Assembly: GCA_026705445.1 (NCBI GenBank) | Contig: JAPPAR010000011.1 | Location: 74,525-138,524, forward strand | Source of the DNA: Candidatus Dadabacteria bacterium | GTDB lineage: Bacteria; Desulfobacterota_D; UBA1144; Nemesobacterales; Nemesobacteraceae | Direction: 5' to 3' | Length of the DNA: 64,000 nucleotides | Shown: positions 1-7,636 of the stretch, in pieces | Layout: each line of letters opens with the position of its first letter | Numbering within the stretch: position 1 is the first letter of the stretch | Notes under the pieces: model-generated | Told to the model about the DNA's origin: nothing | The model's input: only the letters and a program-made list of their open reading frames with translations | Databases searched by the model: none | Made by a program: the position numbers and the translations under genes

Positions 1-117
1 CCCAAGCCCCCCGGTGGAGGAGGCCTTGCGGACTTCAGTCCCCTTGAGTCCCCTTCTTGCGGTTACGGTCCTGACCTTCCCGCCGGAAAAATCGACTCCG
101 ATGAATCCACCTAGCAT
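1..117 (-). CDS. PilM/GspL-like actin-fold protein, N-terminal fragment
   Basis: This is a partial gene cut by the window edge. It reads from an ATG at 117 toward base 1 and gives 39 residues beginning MLGGFIGVDFSGGKVRTV. The pattern of a short N-terminus, then GxDxSGGxVR, resembles the phosphate-1 loop of actin/HSP70-fold proteins such as type IV pilus PilM or type II secretion GspL. It lies 16 bases after the dnaN stop on the same strand, so it is probably co-transcribed with dnaN. No clear ribosome binding site is visible. The family call rests only on the N-terminal motif, and any ASKHA-fold protein would fit. Confidence 0.45.
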   Translation of the reverse strand, partial: MLGGFIGVDFSGGKVRTVTARRGLKGTEVRKASSTGGLG

Positions 118-133
118 CTTAAAGGTACGAGGA

Positions 134-1294
134 TTATTCCCTCGCCTGCCCCTCCGCCGCTCTGGCGTCAAGTTCCATTGGCATTATCACGTTCACGTAG
201 CCGTCCTGCTTTTCGCCTTCCGAGCAGGGAACCAAGTAAACCGGGTTTTTGTGGCCGGAAAAACCAATTATCACTTCCGAAGATCCCACGGCATCAAGAA
301 CATCCTGAAAATACGTGAAGTTAAAACCAAGCTTCACCTCATCCCCCGAATACTCAACCGGTATGCTTTCTTTCCCCTCGCCGGTGTTAAGATAGGCGCC
401 TAGAAGCAGCCTCCCTTCGCCGAAGGCCATTTCCACGAACCTGCCCCCGCCCCTCACGTTGTCCGCGGAAAAAAGGGAAACCCGCCTGAGCGCAACCAGA
501 AGCCTGGATGCATCGACCGTGACCGTGTTCTTCGTCGAGACCGGAACCACCTGCATGTAGTCCGGAAACTCAGCGTCAATCACCCTGGAAATGAAAACAA
601 GGTTTTCGTCGTTTAACTCGAAAATGAAGAAGTTTCCGCTGCTCCCGACCCTGACTTCCTTAGAGAGGCGAAGAAGCCTCCTCATCTCCATAACCGCTTT
701 TTTGGGAACCAGGATATCCTTCGGCAGGTTAAGGTTCTCTATTTTTTCATCGACGAAGCTGAGCCTATGACCGTCAGTAGCGACAAGCCTGAGTGTCTGC
801 TCCCCTCTTTTTTCGAAAAACACCCCTGAGAGGCTCCTTCTCATTTCGTCATCGGAGACGGAAAAGACCGTCTTGGATATCATCTCCTCAAGCCTCTCGG
901 AGGAAACCTGGAACAGGTTCTCCGAAGAAACCTCGGGTATCCTGGGGAAATCGTCGGCCGCGAGCCCCGCTATCCTGAAAGAACCCGAGCTGGTAACCAC
1001 CTCGATCCAGTTGTTCTCGGTAGCGGTGACCGAAATTTCCTCTTCTTCCTTGATCTCCCTCACGAGATCCGAAAGGATCCCCGCGGGAACCGCCATCTTG
1101 AACTCTCCTTCAGTCTCGGCATCGCAGAAAACCGTTGCCGTGTTTTCAAGATCGGTAGCTTCCAGAAACAGGCCCTTGTCTGTAGAACTCATAAGAACAT
1201 GGGAGAGAATCGGCATGGTCGTTCTTTTCTCCACCACTCCTTGGATCATTCCCAGCTTTCTTGAAAAATCTCCGCCTTTGATTTTAAACATCAT
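134..1294 (-). CDS. dnaN: DNA polymerase III beta subunit (sliding clamp)
   Basis: DnaN is the ring-shaped clamp that tethers DNA polymerase III to DNA. The protein of about 386 residues begins MMFKIKGGDFSRKLGMIQGV and contains the family landmarks KRTTMPILSHVLM, LxATDLE and ATDGHRLSFV. It ends in YLVPC followed by VMPM, the usual C-terminal strand. An open frame extends upstream to 1408, but its extra residues do not look like a clamp. The ATG pair at 1294/1291 is preceded by GGAGG at 1308-1312, so I chose 1294. It lies downstream of dnaA on the same strand, across the origin-like intergenic region. The identification is secure and the exact start slightly less so. Confidence 0.96.
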   Translation of the reverse strand: MMFKIKGGDFSRKLGMIQGVVEKRTTMPILSHVLMSSTDKGLFLEATDLENTATVFCDAETEGEFKMAVPAGILSDLVREIKEEEEISVTATENNWIEVVTSSGSFRIAGLAADDFPRIPEVSSENLFQVSSERLEEMISKTVFSVSDDEMRRSLSGVFFEKRGEQTLRLVATDGHRLSFVDEKIENLNLPKDILVPKKAVMEMRRLLRLSKEVRVGSSGNFFIFELNDENLVFISRVIDAEFPDYMQVVPVSTKNTVTVDASRLLVALRRVSLFSADNVRGGGRFVEMAFGEGRLLLGAYLNTGEGKESIPVEYSGDEVKLGFNFTYFQDVLDAVGSSEVIIGFSGHKNPVYLVPCSEGEKQDGYVNVIMPMELDARAAEGQARE

Positions 1295-1676
1295 TTTGAG
1301 AAAAAAACCTCCGGTTTCGGAAAAAAGCTTCTTTTCTTTATTCCTTTTATATGTAAACAGCTTCTCCGTATGATAATAACCACTTTTCCCTACAAAACCA
1401 TAAATCACAAGCCCAGATGCTTTTCCGCTACTGTTTCTATCTTTTATAAGCTTTAAAGCTTTGCTAGTAGCAGTAGTAGTAATTGTTGTGAAAAGGGTGA
1501 AATCAGTGAAATCTCCTAGAACCCCTCGACTTTTTGGTTAAGGACCGTGTTTATAACTTTTCTTTTTCCCGACAGGTATTCACACCTTCCTTTTTTGTTC
1601 GTTCCATAACTGTGCGGAAACAAGGGTTCTTGCACAGCATTTTCAGTTTTCTCTGACAGGCTGTTTTTTGGCTGGT
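1295..1676. other. oriC: Putative replication origin (oriC) between dnaA and dnaN
   Basis: This AT-rich 382-base intergenic stretch separates dnaA from dnaN, a classic oriC location. On the minus strand three consecutive 9-mers, GATTTCACT, GATTTCACC and CTTTTCACA (1514 down to 1488), resemble degenerate DnaA boxes; the last has one mismatch to TTWTNCACA. Five bases further comes TACTACTACTGCTACTA (1482 down to 1466), whose complement is a DnaA-trio-type repeat, then an AT-rich tract with AGCTTTAAAGCTTATAAAAG. Other one-mismatch boxes are GTATTCACA (1576-1584, plus) and TCTTGCACA (1628-1636, plus). The order box, trios, AT-rich DNA matches the basal unwinding system known from Bacillus subtilis. 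Origin function is inferred. Confidence 0.75.
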
Positions 1677-3098
1677 TCAGGATGTGATGAACTTCTCGAG
1701 GGTGGTTGAGAGCGCTGTGACGGCGGTTGATACCGAGGGATCACTTCCGATCTTTTTTTCAACGTTTTTTACTGCGTGGACCACCGTGGAGTGGTTTTTC
1801 CCTCCGAACCTGTTCCCTATTTCCGGGAACGACGAGGATGTGTATTTTCTCGAAAGGAACATCGCTATCTGCCTAGGCTCAGAAACTTTTTTCTGTTTCT
1901 GGCTGGATTTCAGGTCCTTCACGGTGAGTTCAAAGAAGGAGCTTACCTCTTTCTGGATGAGGTCTATGGTTATTATTTTCGGGGTCTCTTTTTTTACCAG
2001 GTTGCTGAGGAGTTGCTTTGCCAGTTCAAGGGTTATTCTCTCTCTGAACATCTTGGAGTAGGCAAAGAGCTTGTTCACCGAGCCTTCCAGCTCCCTTATG
2101 TTGGAGAGGACATTCTGGGCCACGAACGAAGCCACGTCGGCCGGAATCTCGATTTGTTCCTCCTCGGCCTTTCTCTCTATGATGGCTATCTTGGTCTCAA
2201 CTTCCGGCGGCTGTATGTCGGCCGTAAGCCCCCACTCGAACCTGGATTTCAGGCGCTCCTCGAAGTTCTTCATCATGCTCGGCGGCTTGTCGCTAGTTAT
2301 GACGATCTGCTTTTTCGCGGTGTAGAGGGAGTTAAACGTGTGAAAGAATTCCTCCTGCGTGCTGTCCTTGCCGGCGATGAACTGTATGTCGTCTATCAGC
2401 AGGACGTCGCAGTTCAGCCTGTAGAGGTTCCTGAACTTGTCCATCGAACCTGTCTTTATGCTCTGCACCACCCCGTTTGTGAAGTGCTCGGCTGAGATGC
2501 AGAAGGTATTCAGGCGGGTTCCGTACTTTTTGAGTATGTGGTTCCCGATGGAGTGGAGGAGGTGGGTCTTCCCGAGGCCCACTCCGCTGTGTATGAAAAG
2601 AGGGTTGTAGGCCATTCCCGGGTTCTCCGCTATGGCGTATGAGGCGGCGTGGGCGAACTGGTTGCTGGGCCCGACGACGAAGTTGTCAAACGTGTTGGAT
2701 GAACTGAAAAAGCTCGCTGTCTGGGGATCGTGCGGTTCTCTGGTTCCCCCGTTGTCCAGGACCCTGTCTTTTTTACTTTCCCGGGCAACGGAGTTCTCCT
2801 CGCCCGCATCTATGGTTACTTGGAAGCCTTCTTTTCCGTAGAGGTTGAGGGCAGCGTCGTTTATCAGCTGCAGGTAGTGGTTTTTTACCCAGAGGGCCTG
2901 GAAGTGGGTTTTCGCCTCAAGCGTGACCATCTTCCCCTCGATTTTTGCGACTTTTATGGAAAACAGCCATGAGGGGGGAAAGTAAAGGTCTTTCTTGACG
3001 CCTTCGAGAACGGCGTCCCAGTCAAACTCTATTTTTTGTTCCGATTTGTAGTTTTCAGCAGCTAGGTTGTCGTGCGCAACTTCCTCTGTCTTTTTCAA
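1677..3098 (-). CDS. dnaA: Chromosomal replication initiator DnaA
   Basis: DnaA binds origin boxes and melts DNA to start replication. The 473-residue protein has the N-terminal helicase-interacting domain (to about residue 95), a variable linker, the AAA+ core with Walker A GVGLGKTH (about 172-179) and Walker B VLLIDDIQF, and the C-terminal box-binding helix-turn-helix with the signature GGKNHSTVVHAVK. The start codon is TTG at 3098, supported by CAGGAGAA at 3105-3112 about eight bases upstream. A strong promoter lies at 3185-3213. dnaN follows across the putative origin. Start and identity are well supported. Confidence 0.97.
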   Translation of the reverse strand: MKKTEEVAHDNLAAENYKSEQKIEFDWDAVLEGVKKDLYFPPSWLFSIKVAKIEGKMVTLEAKTHFQALWVKNHYLQLINDAALNLYGKEGFQVTIDAGEENSVARESKKDRVLDNGGTREPHDPQTASFFSSSNTFDNFVVGPSNQFAHAASYAIAENPGMAYNPLFIHSGVGLGKTHLLHSIGNHILKKYGTRLNTFCISAEHFTNGVVQSIKTGSMDKFRNLYRLNCDVLLIDDIQFIAGKDSTQEEFFHTFNSLYTAKKQIVITSDKPPSMMKNFEERLKSRFEWGLTADIQPPEVETKIAIIERKAEEEQIEIPADVASFVAQNVLSNIRELEGSVNKLFAYSKMFRERITLELAKQLLSNLVKKETPKIITIDLIQKEVSSFFELTVKDLKSSQKQKKVSEPRQIAMFLSRKYTSSSFPEIGNRFGGKNHSTVVHAVKNVEKKIGSDPSVSTAVTALSTTLEKFITS

Positions 3099-3184
3099 CA
3101 GCTCTTCTCCTGAAAAGCAAAGAACAACCCTAAAACGGATACTTCAGAAAAGATCCCAACCCACCCTTCGGAAAGTGGAATTTA

Positions 3185-3213
3185 ATTCTAATTGCATCGG
3201 TTTTTAGTGTCAA
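3185..3213 (-). promoter_or_regulatory. Sigma70-type promoter of dnaA
   Basis: Reading the minus strand, TTGACA (3213-3208) is followed by a 17-base spacer and TAGAAT (3190-3185). This nearly consensus promoter would start transcription near 3178 and leave an 80-base leader before the dnaA TTG. No DnaA box close to consensus was seen next to it. Confidence 0.75.
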
Positions 3214-3299
3214 GAAAAACAGCTTCTCCACCCGCCCGAAACCCCGCTTCTGTGCCTGTGTACAGGGGAGAAAAATTTTTTTTGGATGTTCCGGCTCAA

Positions 3300-3328
3300 T
3301 TGACACGCAACTGCGTTTACAATACAAT
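3300..3328 (+). promoter_or_regulatory. Sigma70-type promoter of thiL, probably leaderless
   Basis: TTGACA (3300-3305), a 17-base spacer and TACAAT (3323-3328) make a near-consensus promoter. The expected start near 3335 is only about five bases before the thiL ATG at 3341, and no Shine-Dalgarno sequence fits between them. This predicts a leaderless or nearly leaderless mRNA. Confidence 0.75.
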
Positions 3329-3340
3329 TTCTAACTGCAA

Positions 3341-4318
3341 ATGGGTGAAGAAGATGCCTTGAGATTTTTGGCCGACAGGTTCAAGGCTACTCAGAAAGAA
3401 GTTTTGACGGGGATAGGGGACGATTCCGCTGTTGTAAAAATCAGAGACAAAGCATGCCTTGTCGCCTCGACGGACACCCTTGTTGAAGGCGTTCACTTCC
3501 GCCTGGGAACTCAGACCCCGAGGCAGCTCGGCAGGAAGGCGGTCTGCGTCGCCGTGAGCGATATAGGGGCGATGGGAGCGGTGCCGAGGTACCTTCTCTG
3601 CTCCCTCGGCTGTCGTAGCGCGGACTCAATGGAGTTCATAGAGGATCTCTCGGAAGGGGTGGCAGAGGGCTGCCGGGAGTTTGATGTCTGCCTTATAGGG
3701 GGGAATCTCTCGGAATCCCAGACCGTTTTCATAAACATGACGGCGCTTGGGGAAGCATCAAGCGACGATATTGTCCTGCGCTCGGGGGCTTCTGAGGGAG
3801 ACGACATATACGTGACCGGAACCCTGGGGGATTCCGCCCTGGGCCTGAGGGCCCTCTCGGGCGATTGCGGGATTGACGGATGCGAGGGCGCCGTTTCAAG
3901 ACACGTCGAGCCCACGCCGCGCCTCCAGGTTGGCAGGATGGTCGCGAAACGCGGGATAGCCTCTTCGATGATAGACGTAAGCGACGGGCTTTTCTGCGAC
4001 CTTGAGAAGCTGACTTCCGAGCACGGGCTGGGGGCCGAGGTAAGCCTCGGGAGCCTTCCGCTTTCCCTAGGATTTCTTTCCCTCTGCGGCAGGTTCTCGG
4101 AGGACGGCTACCGCCTCGCGCTCTCCGGCGGGGAGGACTACGAGCTTCTTTTCACCTCTTCTTCGCAGAACCGCGCCTCGATAGAGGAGGTTTCTCGTCT
4201 CTGCGGGATTGCCATCTCGAAGATCGGTTCTGTTACCGCCGGGCGGAAAATAAGGCTTTTTGACGAGGGGGGAGAGGAGGTTTTTTACGATACCGCTGGG
4301 TTTGAGCACTTCTGCTGA
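3341..4318 (+). CDS. thiL: Thiamine-monophosphate kinase
   Basis: ThiL phosphorylates thiamine monophosphate to thiamine diphosphate, the active cofactor. The 325-residue protein shows the family pattern: GIGDDSAVVK (about 25-34), STDTLVEGVHF, the VSDIGAMGA metal-binding motif, DVSDGLFCDL, and a late GGEDYELLF. This is the length and motif order of the PurM/ThiL superfamily. The ATG start aligns with the family N-terminus, although it has almost no leader behind the promoter at 3300-3328. The CNNM gene begins 24 bases after the stop. A second thiamine gene, thiD, lies far away in the window at 47 kb. Confidence 0.95.
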   Translation: MGEEDALRFLADRFKATQKEVLTGIGDDSAVVKIRDKACLVASTDTLVEGVHFRLGTQTPRQLGRKAVCVAVSDIGAMGAVPRYLLCSLGCRSADSMEFIEDLSEGVAEGCREFDVCLIGGNLSESQTVFINMTALGEASSDDIVLRSGASEGDDIYVTGTLGDSALGLRALSGDCGIDGCEGAVSRHVEPTPRLQVGRMVAKRGIASSMIDVSDGLFCDLEKLTSEHGLGAEVSLGSLPLSLGFLSLCGRFSEDGYRLALSGGEDYELLFTSSSQNRASIEEVSRLCGIAISKIGSVTAGRKIRLFDEGGEEVFYDTAGFEHFC

Positions 4319-4342
4319 TTCATCCACGGGGGTAAGATTCTT

Positions 4343-5683
4343 TTGAGCGAAAATTTCATTCTGATTCTTTTTTTGCTGTGCTGCTCAGCGTTTTTCTGCT
4401 TCAGCGAGGGGGCGCTTTTCTCCCTCAGCCGTCCGCAGAGAGAAAGCATATCGAAGCAGGGAGGCAGAGTTTCTGCGGCCATAGGGAAGCTCCTTTCCAA
4501 TTCCCACAAGCTAATCACTACGGTTCTTCTGGCCGACGAGATATTCAACATAGCCTACTCAAGCGTAATAGCTCTCACGGCGAGAGAATATCTCCAGGAC
4601 ACCCCCGAGCAGACAGTAGCCCTCATATCCCTGGCCATAGCCTCTCCCACGCTCCTTGTGTTCGGTGAGATCGTTCCCAAGACCGCCGGGGTGAAGTTCC
4701 CGAGAACGATCTCGAAGGCGGTTGCCCTTCCCCTTTATTCCTTCCACGTCGCGGTCACCCCGATCAGGTGGGCGATCCTGTTCGTCTCCGGTTTTTTCAT
4801 AAGGGCCTTCGGGGCGGGCCTTGGACACCGCGCGCAGGGAAACGACATTTCCTCTGACGAGCTTGAAGTTCTGGTGGGAATGGGGAGGGACGAAGGGGTG
4901 CTCAACGAGGTTGAAAAATACCTTGCCGACGGCTTTTTCAAGCTTGAGGACCTGCCTGCCCACGGGATAATGACTCCCGCCATAGACTGCTTCACGCTTC
5001 CCCACGATATTGAGGTCAAAGAGGCCGTGGGCCGGGTCCGCCAGATGGGCCGCTCCCGGATACCGGTTTACGAGGAGGAGAAGGACAACATAGTGGGCGT
5101 TCTCTACGGCAAGGATCTTCTTAAGTGGAATTTTACCGAGCACAACCTTGCGGCCACCGTGAGCGAGTGCCTGAGGAAGCCGTATTTCATACCCCGTTCC
5201 AAGCCCGCGGGGGCGCTTCTGCGGGAGCTCCAGATGCACAGGATTCACATAGCGATAGTTGTCGACGAGTACGGAAGGTTCGACGGGCTGGTGACCATGG
5301 AAGACATACTGGAGGAGCTTTTCGGAGAGATAGAGGATGAAAGGTCGGTGCCCGACAAGAGTGCGCCCGCGGTCCGCGGGGGAGCGATCACGATTCCCGG
5401 GGGAATGAAGATAGAGGAATTCAACGACGACTACCTTTTCTCGGTCGCGCGCTCGGCGGGGCTTGGGAACCTGGGAGACATACTGGAGGAGGCCGTGATC
5501 CCGCTTCGCATGGAAAACGAGACCATGGGCGGTTTCGTTTTCGATCTTTTCGGGAGGCTGCCCGCCGAGGGGGAAAAAATAGGGTTCGGCGGACTGGTTT
5601 TCACGGTAAAGAGCATGGAAGGGAAAAGGATTTCCGAGATAAGGGTTGACGTTAACAAGGAGGCGCGCGGCGATGTCCATTGA
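4343..5683 (+). CDS. CNNM/CorC-family transporter with CBS domains (first of a tandem pair)
   Basis: This is a 446-residue membrane protein of the CNNM/CorB family, associated with divalent cation (Mg2+/Co2+) handling and often annotated as hemolysin. An N-terminal DUF21 domain of about three to four helices (residues 1-150, with FSEGALFSLSR and FGEIVPKTAG) is followed by a CBS pair containing HGIMTP and RIPVYEEEKDNIVGVLYGKDLL, then VTMEDILEELFGEIEDE and a CorC/HlyC C-terminal domain. The start is TTG at 4343 with GGGGGT at 4328-4333. The gene overlaps the next, related gene by 11 bases, so translation is probably coupled. Confidence 0.88.
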   Translation: MSENFILILFLLCCSAFFCFSEGALFSLSRPQRESISKQGGRVSAAIGKLLSNSHKLITTVLLADEIFNIAYSSVIALTAREYLQDTPEQTVALISLAIASPTLLVFGEIVPKTAGVKFPRTISKAVALPLYSFHVAVTPIRWAILFVSGFFIRAFGAGLGHRAQGNDISSDELEVLVGMGRDEGVLNEVEKYLADGFFKLEDLPAHGIMTPAIDCFTLPHDIEVKEAVGRVRQMGRSRIPVYEEEKDNIVGVLYGKDLLKWNFTEHNLAATVSECLRKPYFIPRSKPAGALLRELQMHRIHIAIVVDEYGRFDGLVTMEDILEELFGEIEDERSVPDKSAPAVRGGAITIPGGMKIEEFNDDYLFSVARSAGLGNLGDILEEAVIPLRMENETMGGFVFDLFGRLPAEGEKIGFGGLVFTVKSMEGKRISEIRVDVNKEARGDVH

Positions 5684-6899
5684 GTTAGTGGTCCTTCTTA
5701 TTTTGCTGTTTCTGATTCTGCAGGCGTTTTTCGCCGGTTCGGAAATAGCACTCATCTCCTGCGACAAGATAAAGATGAGGTCCCTCGCCGATGAAGGCTC
5801 CGCCGCCGCGGGGCTGGTTCTTGACGCCCATTCGAAGATCGAAAGCTTCATCGGCACCACCCTCATAGGGGTTAACCTTTCGCTCATAATAAACACCCTG
5901 GTGCTCACCTTTTATTTCGAGGAGATCTTCGGGCAGCGAAGCGGTCTCTACACGGTGGCCGTGCTCACCCCGCTCATCGTCGTTTTCGGCCAGGTGGTTC
6001 CCAAGGCGGTATTCGAGAGCAAGCGGAACTCAATAGTGCTCTGGATCATCTATCCGCTCTGGGTTTTCTCCAAGCTTTTCTACCCGGTGCTTTTCTTCGT
6101 CAACCTCTTTACCCGAGGGATATTGAACCGTCCGGGCCAGAACATGAGTTCCATAACCCGCGAGGAGCTTGAGGACGTGATGGAAGAAGACGAGGACAAG
6201 CCGAGTTCGGACTACAAGAGAAGGGTTCTTCGCAGGATTTTCGGCTACTCCGAGACCACGGTCGGAGAGATAATGATTCCGCTTGTCAGGGTAGACGCGC
6301 TTGAGAGAAAGTCCACGCTTCGCGACGTCAGGAGGCTCATAGCGGAGAAAAGCCACTCGAGAATTCCGATTTTCAGCGACCGGGTCGACAACATAACCGG
6401 CATACTCAACTCGTTTTACGTTCTCGGCGAGCAGGATCTTGACAAGAACGTCGAGCAATACGCCCTTCCTCCCTTCTACGTTCCGGAATCAAAGCTTGTG
6501 AACGAACTTATGGACGAGATGAAGGGGGGACGCGCCGGAATGGCCGTTGTGGTTGACGAGTACGGGGGGTCGGTGGGAATCATAACCCTCGAGGACATAA
6601 TCGAAGAGGTGGTGGGGGAGATAGAGGATGAGTACGACACCGGCGAGACCCCGTGGAGAAGGCTCGGCGCCGGGCAGTACCTCATAGACCCCACGGTCGA
6701 GATAGGACGGCTTAACGACGGCCTCGGGCTTGCCATTCCGGAGGAAGAGGATTACGAGACGCTGGCAGGATTCCTTCTCTACACACACGGCTCGATTCCC
6801 GCCCCCGGAACCGTGATAGTTTTCGAAAGAAAGACTTTCACTGTGGTTTCCTCAACCCCGAGGATGATAAGCGAGGTTCACCTGCGAACGGGGGAATAA
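5673..6899 (+). CDS. CNNM/CorC-family transporter with CBS domains (second of a tandem pair)
   Basis: This second DUF21-CBS-CorC protein has about 408 residues. It shares architecture with the preceding gene: FAGSEIALISCDKIKMRSL in the first helix, VFGQVVPKAVFE, a CBS pair containing GEIMIPL and RIPIFSDRVDNITGIL, and ITLEDIIEEVVGEIEDEYD before the CorC domain. An earlier in-frame start exists at 5646, but the ATG at 5673 has a perfect AAGGAGG at 5657-5663 and begins at the first membrane helix. Overlap with its neighbour suggests the two subunits are made together, perhaps as a heterodimer. That is inference, since such proteins are known as dimers. Confidence 0.88.
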   Translation: MSIELVVLLILLFLILQAFFAGSEIALISCDKIKMRSLADEGSAAAGLVLDAHSKIESFIGTTLIGVNLSLIINTLVLTFYFEEIFGQRSGLYTVAVLTPLIVVFGQVVPKAVFESKRNSIVLWIIYPLWVFSKLFYPVLFFVNLFTRGILNRPGQNMSSITREELEDVMEEDEDKPSSDYKRRVLRRIFGYSETTVGEIMIPLVRVDALERKSTLRDVRRLIAEKSHSRIPIFSDRVDNITGILNSFYVLGEQDLDKNVEQYALPPFYVPESKLVNELMDEMKGGRAGMAVVVDEYGGSVGIITLEDIIEEVVGEIEDEYDTGETPWRRLGAGQYLIDPTVEIGRLNDGLGLAIPEEEDYETLAGFLLYTHGSIPAPGTVIVFERKTFTVVSSTPRMISEVHLRTGE

Positions 6900-6932
6900 C
6901 TTGCTCTGCCGATATCTCCCGGGGTTTGCAGG

Positions 6933-7550
6933 TCAGTGAAGAGACTGCTCACGCAGGAGTTCCCTTGCTATAAGTTTTCTGTATGATTCAAGCGGCTGGA
7001 TCCCGTGTATCCTGAGTTCTCCAAGGTAAAGGGTGGGGACGCCGAGGACCATGTTTTCCCGGGCGCTTTCCATGTTCTTTTCTATTTTCTCTGAAAAGTT
7101 TCTTTTCCGAAGAGATTCTGAGAGTTCCTCGGGGCAAAGACCCGCCTTCTCGCCCGCCTCGAGAACGGTTTCGAGAAGACCTATATTCTTTCCCTCCCTG
7201 AAATAGGCCGTGTAGCAGGCCTTGTGAAACTCCATGAAGTTGTTTTTCTCCTTCGCAAACTCCGCTCCCTCAAGGCAGAGCCTCGAATTGGTTACGAATC
7301 CCGGGAGCTTTATCTCCACTCCGGCCTCGGCGGCCACGTTCTCAAGGGTTTCCGAGATACGGATGGTCCTCTCCGTCTTTTTCCGTCTTTTTCCCTCGGC
7401 CGGGTACTCGGGGTGAATCTCGACGCCGAGCCACTCCGCTTCGAGGCTGAACTCCCTTGCGAGATCAAGCACCCTCTCCGTGGCCAGAAAGCAGAAAGGG
7501 CAGATGTAGTCGTAGTAGAGAAAGATCTTCACGTTCCTGTAAGAATACAC
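6933..7550 (-). CDS. DsbA-family thioredoxin-fold oxidoreductase (FrnE-like)
   Basis: This 205-residue protein has the DsbA-like layout: an N-terminal strand VKIFLYYDYICPFCF with a CPFC redox motif, an inserted helical domain, and a C-terminal VLGVPTLYLGELRIHG carrying the cis-proline (GVPT). No signal peptide is seen, so it is probably cytoplasmic like FrnE. FrnE-type proteins act in disulfide chemistry and stress responses, but the substrate here is unknown. The apparent start codon is GTG at 7550 with no strong ribosome binding site. It is downstream of the TonB receptor gene on the same strand but 86 bases away. Confidence 0.85.
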   Translation of the reverse strand: MYSYRNVKIFLYYDYICPFCFLATERVLDLAREFSLEAEWLGVEIHPEYPAEGKRRKKTERTIRISETLENVAAEAGVEIKLPGFVTNSRLCLEGAEFAKEKNNFMEFHKACYTAYFREGKNIGLLETVLEAGEKAGLCPEELSESLRKRNFSEKIEKNMESARENMVLGVPTLYLGELRIHGIQPLESYRKLIARELLREQSLH

Positions 7551-7636
7551 GAACGTAGTTTTTTCGAAAAGAAAACATTTATATAGGGTCAGGTCTTTTC
7601 CAGCAGCAGCTCGTTAGAAAAAAACAGCTGTGCGTA

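Noticed and set aside
4559-5908. Minus-strand open frame of 449 codons opposite the CNNM genes
   Set aside because: It lies wholly opposite well-supported genes, has low-complexity Arg/Pro/His composition and no family motifs; it is a shadow of GC-rich codon use.
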